DNA of 64,000 bases from Bacillota bacterium (lineage in GTDB: Bacteria; Bacillota; Clostridia; Clostridiales; Clostridiaceae). The position numbers and the translations under genes were made by a program. Shown in pieces: positions 18,005 to 26,779 of the stretch. The stretch's first letter is position 1. Every line of letters begins with the position of its first letter. Location of the stretch: positions 35,296-99,295 of the forward strand of contig JAJXWH010000017.1 in the NCBI GenBank assembly GCA_021781745.1. The letters run 5' to 3'. The notes beneath the pieces were generated by a model. The model was not told the origin of the DNA. It saw nothing but the letters and a program-made list of their open reading frames with translations, and searched no databases.

Positions 18005-19611
18005 ATGATGAAGAGCGATAAAAATATATTTTCAGACCACCAATTAAATGAATTAACTAAGGAGCAGCTTGTTTCTTTGTGCCGTATCCTTCAGGATAAA
18101 AACACGGAATACGAGAATCAATTTGCTTTCCTTACAGAACAAATAAATTTACTTAAAAACCATCGATTTGGGCGTTCCAGCGAAAAAAATGCTTCAATTG
18201 AAGGGCAGACAACGAAGCAGAAGCAATAGCTGCTTCTATGGAATCAGAAGATGATGTATATGAGGAAACACAAGTAAACGCTCATAAGCGCAAAAAGGTT
18301 AAAGGCAAAAAGGAGATGGATCTTTCAAAGTTTCCTGTAGTTCGCATTGAGCACAAACTTTCTGACGAAGAACGTTACTGTGAAAAATGTGGTAAATTTT
18401 TAAAAGAGGTAACAACTGAGGTAACCAAGAGACTAAGGTTTGTTCCTGCCCATTTTGAGGTAGAAGAACATGTTACTTCCGTTTACGCCTGTTCTGATAG
18501 TGCATGTGGCAATATGAAACGTGCACCTCAAGATCCTGCTCTTTTAAAAGGAAGTATTGCAACTGCGTCGATTGTTGCAGCTGTTATGAATGGTAAATAT
18601 GTCAATGGTATGCCTCTTAATCGTCAGGAAGCTGAGTTTAAGCGAAATGGTATAGAGCTTGACCGTAATCGCATGTCCTATTGGATTATTCGTTGTACAG
18701 AAAATTATTTGTCACTTTTATTTGAAGAACTTAAAAAGAAGTTTTTAGAATGCCAATACAAACAGGCTGATGAAACAACAGTAAGAGTCCTTCATGAAGA
18801 TGGCAGAAAGGCAACTACTAATAGTTATATGTGGGTATACCGTACCGGTGAACTTTGCAATACACCTCCAGTAATCTTGTACATATATGAGCAGACAAGA
18901 GGAGGCTATCATCCAAGAAATTTCCTTGGAGACAGTACCGGTTATCTAACAACCGATGGTTATCAGGCATATCACAGTCTTGAAGATAAATTTACTGTCA
19001 CTGGCTGCATGAGCCATTGCAGAAGAAAATTTATGGACTGCCTGAAGGTCCTCCCTGAAAAACAGCATAAGGGCACCATAGCTTTTGAAGCTAAAAAGCG
19101 AATTTCTATGCTTTACCAAATTGAGGATATACTTAAGGAAAGATCCCCAAAAGAACGGTATGAAGAGCGTTTACGTCAAAGTAAACCCATTCTTGATGCC
19201 TTCTTCGAGTGGCTTGAACCTATGAAATCACAAAGCGACTCAAATTCCTTGATTGGAAAAGCAATACGTTATGCATTGAATCAAAGAAAATATCTTGAAG
19301 GTTATCTGCTTGATGGTAATATTCCTATAGATAATAATGCTTCGGAGCGGGCTGTTAAACCATTTGTTATGCACAGAAAGGCTTGGTTATTTTGCAATAC
19401 ACCTAACGGTGCGGATGCTAGCGGAATAATTTATTCTATTGTAGAAACAGCAAAAGCCAATGGTCTTCATCCTTATAACTATTTAACGCATTTATTAGAA
19501 AATATACCAAAGCATATGTCAGATACAAACCTGAATTTTCTGCAGGAGCTTTTGCCTTGGTCAGCATCTCTTCCTGATAAATGCAGGGTTAAAAATGTAG
19601 AACTTAAATAA
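18005..19611 (+). pseudogene. tnpC: IS66 transposase TnpC, frameshifted
   Basis: The 5' frame (ATG 18005, MMKSDKNIFSDHQLNEL…FGRSSEKNASIEG) stops at 18229. The rest of the transposase continues in another frame: EAEAIAASMESEDD reads back to about 18210, and the clear frame runs to 19611. One base lost or gained near 18205-18215 explains it. The downstream part holds the zinc-finger-like segment (CEKCGKFL), the central IS66 domain and the DDE residues region (QADETTVRVLHEDG, TDGYQAYH, IPIDNNASERAVKPF). The element is therefore probably immobile unless frameshifting restores the protein. Confidence 0.88.
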
Positions 19612-19640
19612 GTCCTGGGAAACCAGGACTTTTTATTTTT
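19610..19640 (+). terminator. terminator at the end of the IS66 transposase
   Basis: AAGTCCTGG and CCAGGACTT enclose a GAAA loop and are followed by TTTATTTTT. It overlaps the right end region of the IS. Confidence 0.85.
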
Positions 19641-19673
19641 CAAGGTACTTATTATGGTACGCTTACATTAAAA

Positions 19674-20027
19674 CTAAAAATTATATTTAGGATATTCAGT
19701 TTTTAATTTATCTTTCCATGTATTTATTATAAGTTTACCAAGTTGTATGATTGTACTCTCATCCGAATAATTAATATAATCATTTATTCTTATTTCATTG
19801 CAACTTGCTTCATATTCCGTTCTATCTCCAAACATAGATAATATTCTTTGAAAATTTATGCTTTCTTCTTTAATTGTATTATTCATATCAATTATAATAC
19901 AATTATATCCTTCTTTAAAATTGGCAAACATAATTTTAGCTAATTCATCAGTTTTTATTTCGGTTTTTATTTCGGACTTTTCAACTTTTTCTAATAATTC
20001 CTTCATTTTTTCATTAATCTTAATCAT
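19674..20027 (-). CDS. probable immunity protein of the orphan toxin tip
   Basis: About 117 residues from ATG 20027 (GGTGA 5 nt upstream; the in-frame ATG 20039 has no spacing to its ribosome site). Not recognised by family. Seen: a small acidic protein with an N-terminal charged helix (KINEKMKELLEKVEKSEIKTEIKTDELAK) and an alpha/beta remainder. It starts 15 bp after the stop of the toxin-like gene, on the same strand, the standard toxin-immunity arrangement. Its 3' end abuts the right IS66 end, with the stop 8 bp from the inverted repeat, so it may have been trimmed by the insertion. Confidence 0.6.
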   Translation of the reverse strand: MIKINEKMKELLEKVEKSEIKTEIKTDELAKIMFANFKEGYNCIIIDMNNTIKEESINFQRILSMFGDRTEYEASCNEIRINDYINYSDESTIIQLGKLIINTWKDKLKTEYPKYNF

Positions 20028-20042
20028 AAAATTCACCATCTC

Positions 20043-20396
20043 TTACTTTAATTTATTTTCACCTAATAATTTTAACGCTTTATTTATTCCCTTAATAAAA
20101 TCATCATTATTTAATAACTTCTGTATTTTGTTAGGAGCTAATTGACCAGTTTTAGGATCATAGAATACTTTTTTTATAATATCAAAATACCATTTTGTAT
20201 CGTTAGGTTCATGATAATGAATTTGCCCACGTCTCTTCCCAGGTGAAGGATTCTCAACATCAATTCTTTCTGTTTTTCCATTCTGCGAAGTTGTTTCACT
20301 TGCCACTTGAGTCCCGTTTTTACCTGACTCATTATTATCATTTGAACTTGTATTTTCTTTAAGTTTTATTCTGTTAATTAAAATAGGGAAGGTCAA
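20043..20396 (-). CDS. orphan polymorphic-toxin C-terminal tip, 5' truncated
   Basis: The frame encodes up to 117 residues. The first about 50 are Asn/Ser/Glu-rich linker. The rest (SPGKRRGQIHYHEPND, KKVFYDPKTGQLAPNKIQKLL, GINKALKLLGENK) resemble the exchangeable C-terminal tips of Firmicute polymorphic toxins; the exact family is not certain. There is no delivery domain, and the only upstream start (TTG 20396) sits inside a hairpin without a ribosome site. It is therefore best seen as a displaced toxin end, kept with its immunity gene as a cassette for recombination or simply as a relic. Confidence 0.55.
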   Translation of the reverse strand: MTFPILINRIKLKENTSSNDNNESGKNGTQVASETTSQNGKTERIDVENPSPGKRRGQIHYHEPNDTKWYFDIIKKVFYDPKTGQLAPNKIQKLLNNDDFIKGINKALKLLGENKLK

Positions 20397-20411
20397 TTAA
20401 CCCTTCCCTGT
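20380..20411 (-). terminator. hairpin upstream of the orphan toxin tip
   Basis: GGGAAGG and CCCTTCCC form a GC-rich stem around 20386-20408, followed on the minus strand by TATTTTAATT. It looks like a terminator for transcription coming from the cassettes above it, and it makes translation from TTG 20396 unlikely. Confidence 0.5.
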
Positions 20412-20608
20412 ACTTTATTAGTACACCAAAAAATAAATCTATCTACATTAATGGTTATTCTACTCTCAATAAGATACCACCTATACATTTTTATAGATTT
20501 ATTAAGTTATATTAAATTCTGTAAAGTGCTCTTTAGGTAAGTTATAGCAGTTTTCATTTATCTAATAATTGTAAAATTAAATGCTATCTTGAATAAAATA
20601 TATTCGCC

Positions 20609-20980
20609 CTAAATTCCATCATATCTCTTTTCACTGAATCTTTTAATCCATCCATCTTCAGTATATAATTCCCCTGCTAATCCATCACTAATCTCATTAA
20701 TATTATTATTGTTTTGTCCGTCATAGATTTCTACTTTTATTTCATTATGCTCCTCTAGCATAGCGAGAAATTTGTGTATATTCGTGTCTACAATCTTTGG
20801 TATTAACCATTTTAATACCTCTATTTGTTCGCGATTGAAATTTATCATCTTCTCACTAACTTGTTGTGCAGTAATACCTTTCATTTTACCATCCAATATC
20901 ATATCCCACTTTATTATTGTTTCATCTCTAACACATAACATTAATTTTTCCCCAAAATAATCCAATACATTTTCATTCAT
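20609..20980 (-). CDS. probable immunity protein of a degraded toxin cassette
   Basis: The 123 residues are mainly helical and acidic (MNENVLDYFGEKLMLCVRDE…, QIEVLKWLIPKIVD, ending GLAGELYTEDGWIKRFSEKR). Family not recognised. ATG 20980 has AAGGATGATTTAG upstream. It lies 32 bp after the remnant of a toxin C-terminus (21013-21160), on the same strand, so it is most likely that toxin's immunity protein. It is intact although its toxin is gone, the normal state for immunity relics that still protect the cell from sister strains. Confidence 0.55.
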   Translation of the reverse strand: MNENVLDYFGEKLMLCVRDETIIKWDMILDGKMKGITAQQVSEKMINFNREQIEVLKWLIPKIVDTNIHKFLAMLEEHNEIKVEIYDGQNNNNINEISDGLAGELYTEDGWIKRFSEKRYDGI

Positions 20981-21012
20981 CTAAATCATCCTTTCTTAAA
21001 TAAATATACTCT

Positions 21013-21160
21013 TTATTTTGAATACCATGGTATTCTTGTTGGTTTGTCAACACCTTGTTTCTCTAAATTTTTAAGAGATTCCTCTATTAATTTTTTTACT
21101 TCTTCTTTTGTTGCTCCACCAGCTATTAGTGCCCATATTGTTCCAGAATTAGTTCCTTAT
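21013..21160 (-). pseudogene. remnant of a toxin C-terminus
   Basis: Translating the minus strand to the stop at 21013 gives about 47 residues (GTNSGTIWALIAGGATKEE, ending PTRIPWYSK) preceded by an in-frame TAA near 21158. There is no start or delivery domain. The sequence looks like the last part of a polymorphic toxin and stands before an immunity-like gene. It is too short for a working protein. Confidence 0.5.
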
Positions 21161-21205
21161 ATAGTAAAATCCAATAGATACATTTATTGCACCTATTGGA
21201 TTACA

Positions 21206-21790
21206 TTAATTAATTTTTAATCTGCCTATAACTCTAACCTCTAAAAATTGAAATCCAGTTAAATTATTTTCTTCTACTTTATTTTTAAACTCTTCTGATA
21301 CAAATGTTGGTATAGTATCATCCTTTAATTTAAAGATATTATAATCTTTAATCTTATCCCTTTTTAAAGCATATTTTTCTACTGATAATATTTTTTCATC
21401 ATCTAATTCAAATAAGTCATATTTAGAATTTTTTAAATCTAGAGCATCTAGAACTGTAATAACATTTGCAACCTTATAAGTATTATTAATCTCATTAGTT
21501 TCCTTATTTATTATTTTAATATCTAAATATTGTATTGAATTACATGCTATTTTGTCTATTGCATTTCTAAATTTTTCTGATACTACTAACCACCTATTAT
21601 CAGTTGCAAGACAATCAGTTAAGATATTACCATCATCTTTAGAATAATAGAATTCTATATCATTATTCCAACTTTCTAAATTTTCTCCTTTCAACATATC
21701 ATAGTTATATTTCTCTGCTATCTCATTTGCTGTAATGATTATGTAATCATCATCATTTTCATAATCATATGATAAAAGATAGTACTTCAT
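21206..21790 (-). CDS. immunity protein, Imm11/Imm43 (DUF1629)-like, for the AHH toxin
   Basis: The 194 residues have the pattern of the DUF1629 immunity families: an N-terminal strand (KYYLLSYDYENDDDYI), a middle with RWLVVSEKFRNAIDKIA, and a similar C-terminal unit (IFKLKDDTIPTFVSEEFKNKVEENNLTGFQFLEVRVIG). The two VSE(K/E)F segments suggest an internal duplication. It begins 18 bp after the AHH toxin stop and is co-oriented with it, so it is the expected cognate immunity protein. Family assignment is from pattern memory. Confidence 0.7.
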   Translation of the reverse strand: MKYYLLSYDYENDDDYIIITANEIAEKYNYDMLKGENLESWNNDIEFYYSKDDGNILTDCLATDNRWLVVSEKFRNAIDKIACNSIQYLDIKIINKETNEINNTYKVANVITVLDALDLKNSKYDLFELDDEKILSVEKYALKRDKIKDYNIFKLKDDTIPTFVSEEFKNKVEENNLTGFQFLEVRVIGRLKIN

Positions 21791-21808
21791 ATTACTTTTC
21801 CTCCATTT

Positions 21809-22753
21809 CTATTTCCAATAATCCTTTGTTAACATGTCTGGATTATTCATAATCTTGTTTTTTAGCTGTTCATATAATTTAAGAAATTTAGCTTTATCAC
21901 CTCTAGCAATATTATCATATTTAATTATTTCTCTTAATACATACTCATGATATGCATATGGATGTCTACCTTGGTGAGGCATTAACTCCTTATTCCAAGC
22001 ATCATCTAAATCTAACTTGTACTTTTTTGCAATCTTCTCAAATTGTTGAGTATATTTTTTACTTTTATTTGTTAAAAAATGATGTTCTTGATTAGGCTTA
22101 TTTTTATTTGCCAAATTTATATAGTCCTCTAATCCCTTTGATGCCACAGCTGGTGGAACCAAATGTGGTGGATTAGTAGGACCAAGGTCTGGTGGCACCA
22201 ATTGCGGTGTCCCAATTGGTCCAACATCTGGTGGTTCTAACGGATTTTGAATTACCCCTTCATCTGGTATTTTTGGTGGTATTAATGGTCCCAGATTCAT
22301 TGAACCAACGTTCGGCGGAATAAATGGTGGTGGATTATTGTCCCCAACATCAGGTGCATATACTGAATCTATTACATCTCTTATACTACTTGCAGTGGTT
22401 TCACTTACTTGCTCACCTATTCCTTTCGTTGCTTCTATAGCATTTTGTGCTGCATTAAGTGTTGCTGCCGTTATTGCTCCAGCTGCTCCTCCAGTTGCAT
22501 TTGCTATATCATTTATTCTTTCTTTTTGCGCTTTCTCTTTTTCTTGTTGCCAGCTGATAATCTTAGCCGTTATAGTTACCATGCCTAAAAACAGCATCAT
22601 CTCTATCTTTTTCTTTAGCCTTTCTCTTTCTTTAACAATATCATCCATGGCTTCACTTGCAGCAGATTTTGAGTTAGAAACACTGTTATGCATTGCAAAT
22701 ACAGATACTCCATAAACTACAAGTGCTGCAGCTGAAAATATAATTATTTCCAT
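21809..22753 (-). CDS. AHH-type nuclease toxin with membrane segment and Pro-rich stalk
   Basis: The 314 residues are modular: a hydrophobic N-terminal segment (IIIFSAAALVVYGVSVFAM, 3-21), a charged coiled region with a second hydrophobic stretch (MMLFLGMVTITAKII), an Ala/Thr-rich part (GGAAGAITAATLNAAQNA), a proline-rich repeat region of about 70 residues built on PP(D/N)(V/L)G and LVPP units, then a C-terminal AHH-like domain (223-314): EHHF (H224, H225), LDDAWNKELMPH and RHPYAYHEYV. AHH is an HNH-fold DNase family found at the tips of polymorphic toxins. It lies below the spike genes with an immunity gene 18 bp after it. The N-terminal half matches no delivery domain I know. Confidence 0.82.
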   Translation of the reverse strand: MEIIIFSAAALVVYGVSVFAMHNSVSNSKSAASEAMDDIVKERERLKKKIEMMLFLGMVTITAKIISWQQEKEKAQKERINDIANATGGAAGAITAATLNAAQNAIEATKGIGEQVSETTASSIRDVIDSVYAPDVGDNNPPPFIPPNVGSMNLGPLIPPKIPDEGVIQNPLEPPDVGPIGTPQLVPPDLGPTNPPHLVPPAVASKGLEDYINLANKNKPNQEHHFLTNKSKKYTQQFEKIAKKYKLDLDDAWNKELMPHQGRHPYAYHEYVLREIIKYDNIARGDKAKFLKLYEQLKNKIMNNPDMLTKDYWK

Positions 22754-22778
22754 TAACTCTCAACCTCCTTCCATATTA

Positions 22779-23768
22779 CTATATTTTTTTATATAAATCT
22801 TCTTCTTTTAATATTTCATTAAATGTTTTACCATCACTTAAATATACATCTTTAAACTTAGCGTCTCTAAAGCTTATATTTCTTAAAATACAGTTTTCAA
22901 ATACAACTTCTTCTAAATTGCTTTCACTAAAATCACTAGCTCCTAGATCACAATTTCTAAAATAACATTTTTTTAGATTTGCTTTTTTGAAATTCAAACC
23001 TACGGCTGTAGAAGATAAGAAAAATATTTCTTTTAGTTCACTTTCCTTTAAGTTCATGCAGCTAATATCTTTATTTTCAATCTTTACCGTATCTACTTTT
23101 ATGCCTGTCCAACTTGAAAAAACTGTTTCTTCCTGTTTTCCTCTTTGTATTAATTCTTTAAATAATTTTTCAGTCTTAGGATTGCTATCATAGTAATATA
23201 CCTTTTGGGAACAATTTTTATATTCACCCCAGATTATCTGAAGTTCTTCTGCCTTTGGCATTTCCTTGAAGCTTGCCTCTTCATCCCATTGTTTTAGGGA
23301 TTTTATTACAAAATAAGATAGATAAATATTATATGTTGAAAGTTGCTTTAAAATATATTGGTCAATGCAAGATAGCCTTATTTTCCCTACATATTTTTTA
23401 ATGTCTCTATACAATTTTTCCTTTATATCCTTTAATTCTTCAAAAATATAATCAACACTAAATATCTCCCATATTCCATCACTGGCATACCAATTTTCAT
23501 CGTATGCTATAGCAGTCACCTCATATTTTTCTTTTAAAAATTCAATTTGAAGCAATGAGAAATCTATGTATTTAACTTTATAATTTTCTCTTTTCTTTGC
23601 TTTGTTTGCTATATTTTGCAGCACACTTAATATTTGTATTTTTAATTTTTCTTCATTATCCAAAAGCTTTAACATAACTTCTTTTTTGTAATTCTCAAAA
23701 ATAGGCTCTGCCGTTTCTTTTAAAAACTTCTCCTCTAATTCATTCATTATTTTCTTTATCTCCCTCAT
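22779..23768 (-). CDS. unknown protein with C-terminal pentapeptide repeats
   Basis: The 329 residues have a long helical N-terminal region (MNELEEKFLKETAEPIFENYKKE…, about 1-210). From about 235 to 310 comes a pentapeptide-repeat-like solenoid (LNFKKANLKKCYFRNC, LGASDFSESNLEEVVFENC, RNISFRDAKFKDVYL). Pentapeptide solenoids form right-handed beta-helices used for protein binding. It lies 25 bp upstream of the toxin gene and overlaps the previous gene by 29 bp. Known: some contractile-injection adaptors also carry pentapeptide repeats. That it loads the toxin onto the spike is inference. Confidence 0.7.
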   Translation of the reverse strand: MREIKKIMNELEEKFLKETAEPIFENYKKEVMLKLLDNEEKLKIQILSVLQNIANKAKKRENYKVKYIDFSLLQIEFLKEKYEVTAIAYDENWYASDGIWEIFSVDYIFEELKDIKEKLYRDIKKYVGKIRLSCIDQYILKQLSTYNIYLSYFVIKSLKQWDEEASFKEMPKAEELQIIWGEYKNCSQKVYYYDSNPKTEKLFKELIQRGKQEETVFSSWTGIKVDTVKIENKDISCMNLKESELKEIFFLSSTAVGLNFKKANLKKCYFRNCDLGASDFSESNLEEVVFENCILRNISFRDAKFKDVYLSDGKTFNEILKEEDLYKKI

Positions 23769-24381
23769 TAATCTCCATAAGTTCCGAAATCCCTACAATA
23801 ACTTTTTCCCACTGAGTTTTATCTTTTTCTAAACACGTAAGTATTAAATTAAACACCTCGTCCTTAAACTTAACATATACTATATATTGAAAAATATAAT
23901 CTAAAGCAGTTGGCATTTTTGAAGTAATAATATATTTATTAAATTTTTCATTTATTTCTTCTTTTGAATCTAAGATGTCAATATAAATATCATTTTCCTT
24001 AAAGGAGCCTTTAATATTTTCAACTAGACTATCAATGTCGGTAATATCATCTTTAAATTCCATTTTAGATAATGAAATACTAAATTCATGTTTTTTATTC
24101 CAACAATAATTCACTTCATCTTCAAAACATTCATCAAAGAAGTTGTTTATAATTGGAATTGCTATTTTCCCTCCAAAGCATTCCTTTTTTTCAAAAACTA
24201 ATTCTTCTTCATTTAGCTTTAAAGCACCACTTTTAATACCCTGTATTACTTCTTCTTGTGACAATTCTATTGTATTTTCTTCTTGAATTTCTTCATGCTC
24301 TTCTTCATTGCTGATACTATACTTTTTTGCCATACGAGCTTCCTTTTGAAGTTTTGCAATCTTTTCATCTAAAAATGCCAT
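23740..24381 (-). CDS. unknown acidic protein in the spike/toxin operon (possible chaperone)
   Basis: The 213 residues are strongly acidic, with a Glu-rich helix near the N-terminus (EEEHEEIQEENTIELSQEEV), then an alpha/beta domain (FGGKIAIPIINNFFDE, KHEFSISLSKMEF, YIFQYIVYVKFKDEVF). The late domain has the strand pattern of a DcrB/DUF1795-like fold, a fold used by some effector chaperones, but this is uncertain. It follows the 24384 gene with a 2-bp gap and overlaps the pentapeptide gene, so all are one operon. Chaperone or adaptor function is inference from place. Confidence 0.6.
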   Translation of the reverse strand: MAFLDEKIAKLQKEARMAKKYSISNEEEHEEIQEENTIELSQEEVIQGIKSGALKLNEEELVFEKKECFGGKIAIPIINNFFDECFEDEVNYCWNKKHEFSISLSKMEFKDDITDIDSLVENIKGSFKENDIYIDILDSKEEINEKFNKYIITSKMPTALDYIFQYIVYVKFKDEVFNLILTCLEKDKTQWEKVIVGISELMEINEGDKENNE

Positions 24382-24383
24382 AA

Positions 24384-24893
24384 TTATTCCTCCACAACCA
24401 TCTCATCAAAATCCATTCCCCATAAATCTCTTCTTAGTGCACTTTCTACAATATCCAAATGTACAAATATATGAGGTCTCGAAAACTGTGTAGGTTCAAG
24501 TTCTTTTATTCCAAACACTCTACAATCATGTAGTTTTTTATAACTTAATACTTTTTCCTTTACTGAACCGTCTTTATTATATGTTGTACTTTCACCTAAT
24601 CCTTCAACTAATAAAGGTTCTACACAGTAATATTCCTTTTGGGCTTTTTTCTCTAAATTATTAAGTATTAATAATTTAAAATTAACTTCGTCTGTATACA
24701 TTTCTAAAACTTTTTTTAATTCTAGTGAAACTAAGAATAGCCTTTTATAATTTATAAAATCAGGCAGATCCTCTTCTTCTCCTCTAAAATAACCTACTCC
24801 AATAGTTTGTCCATCATTTTCCTGCCACTCTAAATTTTCAATTTTATAATTATATTGGATTCTAGAATCCTCTAACATTTCAAAATACTTCAT
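24384..24893 (-). CDS. unknown protein in the spike/toxin operon, weakly DUF1629-like
   Basis: The 169 residues begin MKYFEMLEDSRIQYNYKIENLEWQ and include DFINYKRLFLVSLELKKVLEMY, YYCVEPLLVEGLG and DCRVFGIKELEPTQFSRPHIFVHLDIVESALRRDLWG. The overall order (a partner-binding strand, a helical middle, a late segment before a helix) faintly recalls the DUF1629 immunity/adaptor families. It lies about 45 bp below the second VgrG-like gene. A docking protein that links a cargo to the spike would fit, but function is not established. Confidence 0.55.
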   Translation of the reverse strand: MKYFEMLEDSRIQYNYKIENLEWQENDGQTIGVGYFRGEEEDLPDFINYKRLFLVSLELKKVLEMYTDEVNFKLLILNNLEKKAQKEYYCVEPLLVEGLGESTTYNKDGSVKEKVLSYKKLHDCRVFGIKELEPTQFSRPHIFVHLDIVESALRRDLWGMDFDEMVVEE

Positions 24894-24939
24894 TTTCTAT
24901 ATCTCCTCGAATAAAGTGCCTTTTTATTAATTTTTCTAA

Positions 24940-26385
24940 TTACAGCATTCTAACAATACCACTTATATGGTTTTCTTCCTGAAGCTGCATGCTGTGTGCT
25001 GAGTTTATTCCATTACTTGCTCTTGTGATTGTAACTTTATTTTTAGCTGAAATACTAATGCTTGTAGGTTTTAATGGGTTTGTTTTTGAATCATATGGTG
25101 CTGCTGTTCCTATTACCATATCTGATCCCGCATGAATGCTTATATTCTTTCCAGTAATGCTAATACTTCCGTTCTGATTTAACATCATCTGAATACTTTT
25201 CCCATCATCTTCTGCAAACTGAAGCATTTCTGGTGTTATTAATAGTTCCTGCCCATCAACTGTGGAATAAGATTTATTATTATGCTCTGCTATTTTGCTA
25301 TAATATTTATCTCCTGGCTTTGCAGTTCTTACCGCATTTGTGACAATAGTATCTTTCTCATCTCCACTTAGAAAGGTTACATGAACTTTACTTTCAAGAA
25401 CTGGCATTACATAAAAATTTGAAACTTCTCTGCCATATTGAAACCATTTATTACTTTTTATATCTTCATAAGAATCATTGATACAGAAATGAAGCTGCAT
25501 TTCATTATTCCTGCGTTTCTTTACAATACCTTCTAAGCTTATACCCTTAAGCTTAGAATTTATCTGGTAAATTGTTTTTATTCCTTTATAAAACTTTAGC
25601 TCATATGCATAAATTATCTCTTCTTTTACTTTCTTCATTTCAACTTTAGCTACTATAACTTTTTGTCCATCATATGTAAACTCGCTGATTAAAGGTATAT
25701 ATTCCTTACTTTCCACCTGCCAGCCTATGAAATCTTGTTCAATTAACTCCTCTTTTGAAACACACTTTATCTTAGTAAAATTATCTAATCTTATCTTTGC
25801 ATCTTTAAACTCAGATTCTAATTCAACATCCGTATAAATTGGCTCCACTCCAAAATGAATTCTACCCATACTTGCAAGGGAATCTACTACTAGAACTGTT
25901 TCAAAATGAGTAGCTAATCGCTTTAAAAATTCAAAATCCGTTTCTTTATATTGTACAAGTAAATCCCTTATACACTTTCCATTTGTTATGTTATCTTTAA
26001 AAGCTTTATGAGGATACTTACTTAAAACATTCCTAGCTACATCTTCATATGTGCTTTGCAGATTAAAGAAGGCTTGTTTATGCTTTTTTATATCTAAATC
26101 ATAGGAATAAGAAATAGTCTTTAATTTTAAGTTAGCCATTTGCCCTCTATAATAAATTTGAAGCTCAATAATTTTACCTACAAAAATGACTTTTTCACCT
26201 ACAATTAATTTAACTTCTTTTCCTTCTACACTTTCTTCTAAATATTCTTCTGCATTTTCCTCATTTATAAGTGCCTCTAAGGTTAAAGTATGATGCTCAT
26301 TTATCTCAGCTATAAAATGTAAATCTTCAATATGCAAAACTTCATAAGGCAATTCTACTTGTACATATTCATAATTAATAGTCAC
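24940..26385 (-). CDS. VgrG-like spike protein (second copy)
   Basis: The 481 residues belong to the phage late-control-D/VgrG group. The N-terminal part (about 1-240) has the gpD-like barrels (EALINEENAEEYLEESVEGKEVKLIVGEK, DFEFLKRLATHF). Then comes an OB-fold region (GISLEGIVKKRRNNEMQLHF) and a gp5-like region (WFQYGREVSNFYVMPVLESKVHVTFLSGDEKDTIVTNAV). The C-terminal part (about 390-481) has beta-helix-like repeats (ISITGKNISIHAGSDMV, SISISAKNKVTIT). Known: such proteins trimerise to form the puncturing spike of contractile injection machines. The gene is 15 bp from the PAAR-like gene. No tube, sheath or baseplate genes accompany it. Confidence 0.86.
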   Translation of the reverse strand: MTINYEYVQVELPYEVLHIEDLHFIAEINEHHTLTLEALINEENAEEYLEESVEGKEVKLIVGEKVIFVGKIIELQIYYRGQMANLKLKTISYSYDLDIKKHKQAFFNLQSTYEDVARNVLSKYPHKAFKDNITNGKCIRDLLVQYKETDFEFLKRLATHFETVLVVDSLASMGRIHFGVEPIYTDVELESEFKDAKIRLDNFTKIKCVSKEELIEQDFIGWQVESKEYIPLISEFTYDGQKVIVAKVEMKKVKEEIIYAYELKFYKGIKTIYQINSKLKGISLEGIVKKRRNNEMQLHFCINDSYEDIKSNKWFQYGREVSNFYVMPVLESKVHVTFLSGDEKDTIVTNAVRTAKPGDKYYSKIAEHNNKSYSTVDGQELLITPEMLQFAEDDGKSIQMMLNQNGSISITGKNISIHAGSDMVIGTAAPYDSKTNPLKPTSISISAKNKVTITRASNGINSAHSMQLQEENHISGIVRML

Positions 26386-26400
26386 CTTAAGCTACCTCCA

Positions 26401-26766
26401 CTATAATTTTCTTTGCCCATCATCTACAATGCTTATTATTCCTCCGTACACACACCCTAATAAGCACTCACTGTTTAATGCTAATTCGCCTTTTAATATA
26501 ACGTCTTCTTTTCCCTTCATCCACTTCTTAATAATTACTGGATTGCAGGCAGCTGGTTTCATTCCTGCTGCTATAACTGCAGGATTACTAGGACTTTTAC
26601 ATAATGGAAAAGGCTTAACATTTTTATTTGGTATATTATCTGCTATTGTAAGCATCTTTTTATCATGTAAATATAAATTCCATTCACAGCCCTTGTTTAA
26701 TGTACTTATTCCTATCCCTTGAGAACATTTAGTTTTTGCTCCATCTACTACATATGTCATTGCCAT
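26401..26766 (-). CDS. DUF4280 PAAR-like spike-tip protein
   Basis: The 121 residues carry the DUF4280 (PAAR-like) pattern: MAMTYVVDGAKTKCSQGIG, PFPLCKSPSNPAVIAAG, KPAACNPVIIKKW and SECLLGCVYGGIISIVDDGQ. The spaced Cys residues (CSQG, PLCKS, AACNP, LLGC) suit metal or disulfide stabilisation of the cone. PAAR-like proteins cap the VgrG spike and carry effectors. It sits between two VgrG-like genes with about 13-15 bp gaps, a direct operonic link. Confidence 0.9.
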   Translation of the reverse strand: MAMTYVVDGAKTKCSQGIGISTLNKGCEWNLYLHDKKMLTIADNIPNKNVKPFPLCKSPSNPAVIAAGMKPAACNPVIIKKWMKGKEDVILKGELALNSECLLGCVYGGIISIVDDGQRKL

Positions 26767-26779
26767 AAATTATCACCTC

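Larger units (their letters stand above)
17172..19666 (+). mobile_element. IS66-family insertion sequence
   Basis: The left end reads GTAAGCGTAACAATAACCG inward from 17172. The right end reads, on the opposite strand, GTAAGCGTACCATAATAAG from 19666. These are imperfect terminal inverted repeats starting GTAAGCG, typical of IS66. Three genes in the usual order (tnpA, tnpB, tnpC) fill it. The 8 bp on each side (17164-17171 and 19667-19674) do not match, so no target duplication remains. That points to rearrangement or a deletion at one side after insertion. Confidence 0.92.

Noticed and set aside
20043..20396. Complete toxin gene starting at TTG 20396
   Set aside because: The start lies in a hairpin with no ribosome site, and no delivery domain precedes it.
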